Made by a program: the position numbers and the translations under genes. A model generated the notes under the pieces. That model made no database searches. It was not told where the DNA came from and saw only the letters and a program-made list of their open reading frames with translations. Below are positions 23,371 to 28,987 of a DNA stretch of 28,987 nt, in pieces (position 1 is the first letter of the stretch; every line of letters starts with the position of its first letter). Source of the stretch: BRH-c25 sp029553855 (GTDB lineage Bacteria; Bacillota; Clostridia; Lutisporales; Lutisporaceae); NCBI GenBank assembly GCA_035375865.1, contig DAOSQO010000006.1, positions 1-28,987 on the forward strand, in the 5' to 3' direction.

Positions 23371-24642
23371 TTATACCAGAGCCAGGCTTAACCAAGGTAT
23401 GTAAGTTATAACAAGAATCATAATTAATATCCACAATGTTAATAACAGCATGGGCTTCATCACTTCGCTTACTTTGGTTTTAAAAATTGAACACGATGCA
23501 AACAATGCAACTCCAACAGGCGGTGTTGCCATTGCCATGCTGCAGTTATAGCTTATCATAACCCCAAAATGTATGGGATCCATACCAATTCCAACAGCAA
23601 CTTTAAAAAATATTGGCACCAAAATGATCATGGCAGGCAAAGTATCCATTAGTACACCAATAACGAAAAAGATCAAATTCATTATCAATAGTATTGCGAA
23701 TGGACTCATTCCGATTCCTAAAAGATGGCTTGAAATAGTAGTTGGTATTTTGACAATTACCATAAAATAGCTTATTAACCCTGCGGTAGCAACCATCAGC
23801 AAAGGACCGGCTGCTACTTTTGTCGATTCTAACAAGCATCGGTAGAATTCCTTCATGTTAAATTTGCTTCTTATAAGGTACACAATAGCAGCATAGGAAA
23901 CAGCTATTGCAGCCGCTTCGGTCGGTGTAAATTTGCCCGAATATATTCCGCCCAAAATGATTACGGGCAGCATTAAAGGTACAATTGCGACTGTAGTTAT
24001 TCTTAGGCTTTCTTTTATCGATGGCGGCGGCAAAGCCTTATAGCCCGCACGTATGGCATGTACATAACTGATCGCCATGAGTCCGGCGCCTGTTAATAGA
24101 CCCGGTATGATGCTGCCGATAAACAGGCTCCACACAGATACACCGGTCAATGAACCCACGACAATAAGGTTGATACTTGGCGGAATAACTGCACCTAAGC
24201 ACCCTGCAGTAGCAACTAGGGCCGTACAAAACCTGCGGTCATACCCTTCTTTCAACATAGAAGAAGAAAGCATGCTGCCTACCGCAACCGCATCCGCTGT
24301 TGCAGAGCCGGTAATCGCGCCAAACAATATTGCTGTCCCTGTAGCCATATGCAAAAGGCCTCCTTTGAACCGGCCGAGAAAAATTCGTGAAAAATTAACA
24401 AGCCCCTCTGACATCTTAGATTCGGTCATGATCGTTCCGGCAAGTATGAAAAGAGGTATGGCCGTGAGCGGAAAGGAATCGACACTGGATGTCATGATTT
24501 GCGCAAATGTTGGCGGCATTACGTTTTGGGTAATAATAAGACCAACACAGCCTACCAGGCCTAGCACAAATGACACGGGAACATTAATCAAAAAAAGTAC
24601 TACAAATAACATTACAATAAATATTGATAACGCCAAAGACAT
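23371..24642 (-). CDS. dctM: TRAP transporter large membrane subunit, DctM type
   Basis: A 423-residue, very hydrophobic protein with about 12 membrane segments and typical DctM motifs (GSATADAVAVGSML, VIPPSINLIVVG, GKFTPTEAAAIAVSYA, MDTLPAMIILVPIFF). It forms the Na+-driven permease with the small subunit. I prefer ATG 24642, preceded by GAGAGGTGAGG; an in-frame GTG at 24651 overlapping the DctQ stop (GTGA) is possible but has poorer spacing. It is part of the P-Q-M gene order of this unit. Confidence 0.92.
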   Translation of the reverse strand: MSLALSIFIVMLFVVLFLINVPVSFVLGLVGCVGLIITQNVMPPTFAQIMTSSVDSFPLTAIPLFILAGTIMTESKMSEGLVNFSRIFLGRFKGGLLHMATGTAILFGAITGSATADAVAVGSMLSSSMLKEGYDRRFCTALVATAGCLGAVIPPSINLIVVGSLTGVSVWSLFIGSIIPGLLTGAGLMAISYVHAIRAGYKALPPPSIKESLRITTVAIVPLMLPVIILGGIYSGKFTPTEAAAIAVSYAAIVYLIRSKFNMKEFYRCLLESTKVAAGPLLMVATAGLISYFMVIVKIPTTISSHLLGIGMSPFAILLIMNLIFFVIGVLMDTLPAMIILVPIFFKVAVGIGMDPIHFGVMISYNCSMAMATPPVGVALFASCSIFKTKVSEVMKPMLLLTLWILIMILVITYIPWLSLALV

Positions 24643-24647
24643 TAGCC

Positions 24648-25124
24648 TCACCTCTCCCCCGTTTTTTTGCGACTATTTCTTACGATCTCAATGAAATGGT
24701 ATATACTTGTAATAAGCATTATTGCCGATGATACCGGAATAAGCATGTACTTCCAGGATACAGATAACCCAGAAAGGGGAAGCCTAGAACTCCATCCGCT
24801 CTGTACTGCTGCTATACCCGATATAAATAAAGCGACTAAAAACAATATCGTTGATAATTCACGAATCAAATCAACAACAATAAGCCCTTTTCCCTTGAAC
24901 ATATTGTAAAGGCTGTCAAATCCCATATGTCCTTCTTCCATATGGACAACAGCGGAACCAACATAAATAGATAATAAAAAAGCCAGTGAAATGAGTTCAA
25001 GGCTATAACCAAAAGGACGCGCGAAAACATAGCGGCTTAGAACTTGCAGCATAGTGAATATCCATATTAAAAAAATACTGGCTGCCGCTACCATATCCAA
25101 AATATGTTTTGCTATAGATTTCAT
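24648..25124 (-). CDS. dctQ: TRAP transporter small membrane subunit, DctQ type
   Basis: A 158-residue protein with four predicted membrane helices and the DctQ pattern (LQVLSRYVFARPFGYSLEL, a central HMEEGHMGFDSL, and a closing basic tail). It pairs with the DctM subunit directly downstream. ATG 25124 has CGGAGGTATCC upstream. Between it and the binding-protein gene lies a strong hairpin (25140-25195), which probably sets the ratio of binding protein to membrane subunits. Confidence 0.9.
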   Translation of the reverse strand: MKSIAKHILDMVAAASIFLIWIFTMLQVLSRYVFARPFGYSLELISLAFLLSIYVGSAVVHMEEGHMGFDSLYNMFKGKGLIVVDLIRELSTILFLVALFISGIAAVQSGWSSRLPLSGLSVSWKYMLIPVSSAIMLITSIYHFIEIVRNSRKKTGER

Positions 25125-25139
25125 GGATACCTCCGTTCT

Positions 25140-25195
25140 GTTTATTTGGCAGGAAGTCGAAAGTTTATAATAACTTTCCTTCCTGCCAAATAAAC
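25140..25195 (-). other. Large intercistronic hairpin between dctP and dctQ
   Basis: A perfect 17-bp inverted repeat (GTTTATTTGGCAGGAAG at 25140-25156, complement at 25179-25195) with an inner 5-bp GAAAG/CTTTC stem, a two-base bulge and a ten-base AT loop. No U tract follows on the minus strand, so it is more likely an RNA-stabilising or processing hairpin, or a partial terminator, than a full terminator. Its place after the binding-protein gene fits the need for more DctP than DctQM. Confidence 0.8.
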
Positions 25196-25233
25196 AATAT
25201 ACATTTAGGAATGGAATCAGTTAAAACAACAAT

Positions 25234-26274
25234 TTATTTGCCCAATTCAATAATTCTGTCGTAAATATTCCGCCCCAGTTTATCAGCATATTTCTCATTT
25301 ACTGATGCTACAGCGTCAATAAACGCTTGTTTATTGACAGTATTAATCAGCATGCCTTTTTTTATCAAATTGGCTGTAGCGGCATCACCTTGCTCCTTAG
25401 CTACTTGTCGATTGTAGATTAATGCTTCTCCGGCACAGTCTCTGATGATTTTCTGCAAATCCGCAGGCAGGCTGTCCATAAAACTCTTGCTGGTTATCAT
25501 TGGCATAAGTTCATAGGTGTGTTCATCCAGCGAATAGTACTTGCACGGTTCAAAGAGGTTGGAAATCAAAACGTCTGTCGGAGCATGTTCGGCACCATCC
25601 GCCCCTTTTTGCATCAACGTTGTATACAGCTCGCTCCAGGCTATAGGCGTTGGTATTGCACCCAAAGCTGCAAACGCATCATTCGAAAGTGGGGAATTGG
25701 TCGTGCGCAGCTTCATTCCCTTTATATCAGAAGGTTCAACAATCGGCTTTTTTGAATTATAAAAGCTTCTCATGCCACCGCCTGTAAACGGTGCAAGAAC
25801 CTCAAATCCACTGGATTCCAACGATCCGAAAATCTCTTTACCAACATCGCTGTCCAATACTTTTACCGCGTGTTCTTCGCTGTTGAACAGATAGAACATC
25901 GTAAAGAAATCTATTTTGGGCTCCCAAGAGCTCAGAACTGAAACCTGGGGTACTGAAAATGCAATCGCCCCGTTTCTAACTGCTTCTGCTTCTTCACGCT
26001 GATCGCCATATAGTGAGCCAGCGGTGAACACATCGATAGTTATCTGACCATTTGATTTTTCCTTAACAAGCTCTACAAACTTCTTAAGGGCAATTGTACT
26101 TGGATAGTCATCACTGTCACCACATGATGCTTTCAGTTGATATTTCTGGGTCGGTTCTGAAGTCGGTTCTGAAGTCGGTTCTGAAGACTGTTTTGTTGGG
26201 GCAGCGCAACCAACCATTGTTGCGCTGATCAATAATAAAACCAAGAGCATTACCATTGTCTTTTTTGAATTCAT
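25234..26274 (-). CDS. dctP: TRAP transporter solute-binding lipoprotein, DctP type
   Basis: A 346-residue extracytoplasmic binding protein with a lipoprotein signal (core MLLVLLLISATMVGC, Cys23) and an SEPT-repeat linker (about 31-42). The DctP domain includes SWEPKIDFFTMFYLF, the GGMRSFYNSKKPI segment, IKGMKLRT with the Arg that in this family usually pairs with a substrate carboxylate, and LPADLQKII. A carboxylate substrate (keto, hydroxy or sugar acid) is therefore likely, but not specified. ATG 26274 follows AAGGAGGG. It is expressed with DctQ and DctM and sits just downstream of the FAD oxidoreductase. Confidence 0.93.
   Translation of the reverse strand: MNSKKTMVMLLVLLLISATMVGCAAPTKQSSEPTSEPTSEPTQKYQLKASCGDSDDYPSTIALKKFVELVKEKSNGQITIDVFTAGSLYGDQREEAEAVRNGAIAFSVPQVSVLSSWEPKIDFFTMFYLFNSEEHAVKVLDSDVGKEIFGSLESSGFEVLAPFTGGGMRSFYNSKKPIVEPSDIKGMKLRTTNSPLSNDAFAALGAIPTPIAWSELYTTLMQKGADGAEHAPTDVLISNLFEPCKYYSLDEHTYELMPMITSKSFMDSLPADLQKIIRDCAGEALIYNRQVAKEQGDAATANLIKKGMLINTVNKQAFIDAVASVNEKYADKLGRNIYDRIIELGK
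26151..26186 (-). repeat. Three perfect 12-bp tandem repeats encoding SEPT in DctP
   Basis: The plus-strand unit TCGGTTCTGAAG occurs three times head to tail. It encodes the flexible Ser-Glu-Pro-Thr linker between the lipid anchor and the binding domain, a segment able to vary in length by slippage. Confidence 0.85.
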
Positions 26275-26376
26275 TACAAAACCCTCCTTATTTTTTATTA
26301 TTCAGCTGTAAATATGAGTTTAATCCTCATGCAGTCATGTTTTAACAGTTTGATTGTGTAATAAGTATTTCAATAT

Positions 26377-27678
26377 TTAGAGAATAACCCCGTTCTTTTT
26401 AAGCTCCTTTTGCAAAGCCGGCACATCGAGCTGTGCAAATACTTTTTTTGTTTTTACCGATTGTGCTGCAGCTGTACCAGCCGCTTCTCCCGTCACCATG
26501 CAGCATGGTATAAGCCTCAAATACTCCTGAGCATAATGGTCAGATGAAATGAAACGGCCAGCCGTGATAAGATTGTCGACATTTTGAGGAATAAGTGACC
26601 CATAAGGTATTTCAAAGGAAATATCATTTTCAGTATCCAAGCCAGCGAGTCCAATAACATCTGAAAACTCTTTCCCCCCTCGTATTGTTTCCTTTGTAAC
26701 CTTATCTTTGCCGCACAATATACGGCTCAGCCGGACACCTAATTGAGGCGCGACTTTTACAAGCTGTGCATTCTTAAAACCAGGAAGATTTTCCCGGTAA
26801 TAATCTACAGCTGAAACGATTTTTTCACGCATCTCTATTTCAGCATTTGACAGCTCATCAACATCTAATTCGTTAATCTGCCCCAGCCAGTTGTTAAACC
26901 ACACAACAGAATCAACCATCGTACGCATGAAATACAGAGAAGCGTGCGGCGTTTTCATTATCTTTTTAAACTCATCAGGGTTTTCCCGCTGGTTATTCAG
27001 CGCGTTTTCGATATCCACATTGCCTACCCAAAAAACAAGACCGGCACCCCTTTTATCTTCCACAAAGGGAGAACCTGACCAGCTCATAACATCCCCATCC
27101 CCGCTGGCATCCACAATTACCTTAGCCATAATGGCCATGCGACCTGATTTACTCTCAAATATTACACCTTTGATTGTGTTTCCATCCATAACCACATTGG
27201 ATGCCCATGCATGGAGGAGTATTTTGACTCCTGCTTCTTTCAGCATTGTGTTAAATTCATATTTCGCATATTCAGGATGAATATTGACATTCAAGCGGAC
27301 TGCTTTGTCATTCCAGCCTACCGATGCCCAGCTGCGCCAATATTCAATTTTTTCAGGATCCGAACTGTTCACTTCATCCATAGAAGGCATATAACCCCGT
27401 CCAGGCGTTTCCGATTTACATAGGCGTTGAGCAAATTCATATGCTATTCCACCGACAATTTGTCGTCCGGCCCCATTACAATATGGCTCTATAACCGATA
27501 CCATACCCCCTGTGGCTAAACCGCCTAACCATCCATATCGTTCAACTAAAATAACCGACAGCCCACTTCGCGCTGCTGCCAACGCTGCTGCAAATCCGGC
27601 AACCCCTCCCCCAACGACCAAAACATCAGTTGTGTCATAAACGGCAATCTCTCGCCTTTCCTCAACAATTGTATTCAT
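26377..27678 (-). CDS. FAD-dependent oxidoreductase (FAD_oxidored family)
   Basis: A 433-residue flavoprotein. The N-terminal dinucleotide-binding motif is VVGGGVAGFAAALAAARSG (21-39), followed by VERYGWLGGLATGG (46-59), a second FAD-related segment VIVDASGDGDV, and the C-terminal ITAGRFISSDHYAQEYLRL and GEAAGTAAA motifs characteristic of this family. No signal peptide is seen, so it is probably cytoplasmic. It likely oxidises or reduces an organic acid or related pathway intermediate; the electron acceptor is unknown. The start ATG at 27678 has GAAGAAGGTG upstream. It follows the lyase gene after 151 nt in which I find no clear gene or terminator. Confidence 0.88.
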   Translation of the reverse strand: MNTIVEERREIAVYDTTDVLVVGGGVAGFAAALAAARSGLSVILVERYGWLGGLATGGMVSVIEPYCNGAGRQIVGGIAYEFAQRLCKSETPGRGYMPSMDEVNSSDPEKIEYWRSWASVGWNDKAVRLNVNIHPEYAKYEFNTMLKEAGVKILLHAWASNVVMDGNTIKGVIFESKSGRMAIMAKVIVDASGDGDVMSWSGSPFVEDKRGAGLVFWVGNVDIENALNNQRENPDEFKKIMKTPHASLYFMRTMVDSVVWFNNWLGQINELDVDELSNAEIEMREKIVSAVDYYRENLPGFKNAQLVKVAPQLGVRLSRILCGKDKVTKETIRGGKEFSDVIGLAGLDTENDISFEIPYGSLIPQNVDNLITAGRFISSDHYAQEYLRLIPCCMVTGEAAGTAAAQSVKTKKVFAQLDVPALQKELKKNGVIL

Positions 27679-27829
27679 AGTACACCTTCTTTCTAAATGA
27701 TTTAGTAACCTATTATCATACTTTCGGGTAAGTTTTTAAGTCTGATGAAAGGTTATGTATTACAATTAATTTTTGCCAATAAAATTTATACTCTAAAAGG
27801 GAGACAGATTTAAATACCAATCTTAGCAG

Positions 27830-28726
27830 TTAATTGGATATAGCCCCCATATTGACTAGAATCTGTTTCAATTCAGATTCCTCATCACTGCTTAACGGCA
27901 GCCTTGGACCGCGCATATATCCACCCGCCAAGCCTAACATATTGGACATTGATTTTACAGCCTGAACTAACTTTCCGGAATTCTCCAAATATCTAAGCAT
28001 AGGCAATAATTTGTCATATACTTCGCGTCCGCCGCTAAAGTCCTTAGCAGCATAAGTTTTCTCGAATAATTCGATACAAAGTTTCGGAGTAACATTAGAT
28101 GAAACTGAAATCCAACCTTGTGCTCCAAGAACAAAATTTTCATATGCCAGATCCTCCCAACCGCACAATAGTTTTACCTCAGAAGATGCATATGCCTTGA
28201 CATCTCTTGCCCTTTGAACGGATCCGGTCGAATCTTTAAGGTATTGTACATTTTTCAATTCATCAAATATCTTAATTAATGTCTTTTCGGTAACATCAAC
28301 CCCTGTAGTCCATGGATTATTATACAGGATTATAGGTATATTGATAGCATCGTTGATATCTTTATAATATCCATAAACTTGTTCCATGTCAGGTTTGCAG
28401 TATGGAGGCGGTGAAATCATCACGCCGGCTGCTCCTATCGATTCAGCATGCTTAGAGAATGCTATTGCTCTCTTCTGTGTTTCGCAAGTAGTACCAACTA
28501 CCACAGGCACTCTCCCTTTAGCTGCCTTCATGACAAATTCTGCAACTTTATACCTTTCTTCATCCGTTAAACTCGCATACTCACCAGTACTTCCTAATGT
28601 CAAAAGTCCATGTACTCCTTGGCTTATCAACCATTCAATGTTTGATTCAAATCCCTTGTAATCAACTTCATCATTTTTGTCAAAGGGAGTAATCAGTACT
28701 GTAATTATGCCTTGTAAATCCTTCAT
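27830..28726 (-). CDS. Dihydrodipicolinate synthase/N-acetylneuraminate lyase superfamily protein
   Basis: A 298-residue class I (Schiff-base) lyase/synthase barrel. The keto-acid-binding motif is GSTGE (45-49), the catalytic Tyr135 is in YNNP and the Schiff-base Lys164 is in YLKDSTG. True lysine-pathway DapA has an Arg after the Tyr motif (YNVPxR) that binds aspartate semialdehyde; here the sequence is YNNPWTT, so lysine synthesis is unlikely. Family members cleave or form 2-keto acids, usually with pyruvate as one partner. ATG 28726 has TTAGGAGGAG upstream. It is first in the transporter unit behind leader element copy 2. Its substrate is unknown. Confidence 0.9.
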   Translation of the reverse strand: MKDLQGIITVLITPFDKNDEVDYKGFESNIEWLISQGVHGLLTLGSTGEYASLTDEERYKVAEFVMKAAKGRVPVVVGTTCETQKRAIAFSKHAESIGAAGVMISPPPYCKPDMEQVYGYYKDINDAINIPIILYNNPWTTGVDVTEKTLIKIFDELKNVQYLKDSTGSVQRARDVKAYASSEVKLLCGWEDLAYENFVLGAQGWISVSSNVTPKLCIELFEKTYAAKDFSGGREVYDKLLPMLRYLENSGKLVQAVKSMSNMLGLAGGYMRGPRLPLSSDEESELKQILVNMGAISN

Positions 28727-28787
28727 TTTTCTCCTCCTAATTCTTAAAATTTTTTATATGTATTTTAATAAAAACTATGTATAAAAT

Positions 28788-28860
28788 ATAAAAGGCCTGG
28801 ATACAGAATAAATCTGCAGCCAGGCCCTATTGCCCGTGAAGTGTACCCTATTGTACACAA
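28788..28860 (-). promoter_or_regulatory. Leader attenuator element, copy 2 (before DapA-family gene)
   Basis: This copy has the same architecture as 20714-20786: P1 hairpin GTGTAC, loop AATAGG, GTACAC (28841-28858), an ACGGGCAATA linker, then a terminator hairpin (28792-28828) with TTTAT loop and TTTTATATTTT tail, about 65 nt before the start codon. Of five differences from copy 1, three fall in the terminator stem and keep pairing (U-G to U-A, G-C to G-U, A-U to G-U) and two fall in the P1-linker boundary. The sequence CAATAGGG occurs twice in this copy, in P1 and just before the terminator. It probably controls the seven-gene unit that follows. Confidence 0.8.
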
Positions 28861-28896
28861 AATATCTGATTCTAAGTATAATGTTATTTTATTGTT

Positions 28897-28925
28897 ATAA
28901 TAACATATTCTTTTACGATAAGCAA
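28897..28925 (-). promoter_or_regulatory. Promoter for the DapA-family/TRAP/alcohol dehydrogenase unit
   Basis: On the minus strand TTGCTT (28920-28925), 17 bp, then TGT-TATTAT (-10 at 28897-28902), an extended -10. It stands about 40 nt before leader element copy 2, the same arrangement as at 20828-20856. The remaining bases to the window end hold a TAACAG-type microrepeat but no gene that I can see. Confidence 0.7.
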
Positions 28926-28987
28926 GCGATACCGTATTTTTTCTTATTACTGTTACTGTTACTCGTTAGCCTTATTACTGCAGTTTC

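Noticed and set aside
1..28987. CRISPR arrays, transposases, integrases or toxin-antitoxin pairs
   Set aside because: No regularly spaced repeats of CRISPR type and no recognisable mobile-element or toxin protein were seen on either strand.

Overview
The window looks like a draft scaffold from an anaerobic Bacillota, most likely class Clostridia. Supporting signs are moderate-to-low GC, strong AAGGAGG-type ribosome binding sites, SLH-anchored surface protein architecture, 7TM-type sensor kinases, tandem iron-dependent alcohol dehydrogenases and U-tract terminators. A 100-base N run at 17550-17649 marks an assembly gap. Species cannot be named from the sequence alone.

Layout. (1) 1-4158, minus strand: a three-gene MacAB-like export system in the order FtsX-type permease, ATPase, HlyD-like lipoprotein, the last cut by the window edge. 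(2) 4286-5221, minus: an M19 dipeptidase, divergent from a NimA/pyridoxamine-phosphate-oxidase-like gene at 5358. (3) 5851-12240, plus: a signalling and surface block made of a 7TM-PAS protein that ends like a histidine kinase but lacks the phospho-accepting His and the whole ATPase domain, a NarL-type response regulator, a complete 7TM-PAS histidine kinase, a small lipoprotein and an FN3x4-SLHx3 surface protein. (4) 12290-15184, minus: PepF-like oligopeptidase and TelA-like protein; 15348-16223, plus: a GNAT protein; 16321-17199, minus: a YegS-like lipid kinase. (5) 17300-17902, minus: two tRNA-Ser genes (UGA, GCU) under a perfect consensus promoter. A 70-bp duplication of the tRNA-Ser(GCU) 3' end and its terminator coincides with the assembly gap. 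(6) 18032-28726, minus: a nine-gene catabolic locus. It holds a DapA/NAL-family lyase, FAD oxidoreductase, TRAP transporter (DctP, DctQ, DctM), two iron alcohol dehydrogenases, a glycerol-kinase-like FGGY kinase and a PhnW/AGXT-like aminotransferase.

The most striking signal is a 70-nt element present twice (20716-20785 and 28790-28859, 65 of 70 positions identical) in the catabolic locus. Each copy lies in the 5' leader of one of its two transcription units, about 40 nt downstream of a similarly built promoter (TTG-type -35, 17-bp spacer, TGN-TATTAT). On the transcribed strand it forms a small hairpin with an AAUAGG loop, a conserved GGGCAAUA linker and a long terminator hairpin with a U tract. 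Nearly all stem differences between the copies preserve pairing. This fits an attenuator, either a riboswitch or a protein-controlled antiterminator, that joins the two units into one regulon. I do not recognise its class with confidence.

Working model (inference): a carboxylate-type substrate enters through the TRAP transporter, is oxidised and/or cleaved by the FAD enzyme and the lyase, and the resulting aldehydes or alcohols are handled by the two alcohol dehydrogenases, the kinase and the aminotransferase. By-eye comparison suggests the kinase, the aminotransferase and the lyase have each lost an Arg that normally contacts substrate, so the standard glycerol, 2-aminoethylphosphonate or lysine-pathway labels should not be applied.
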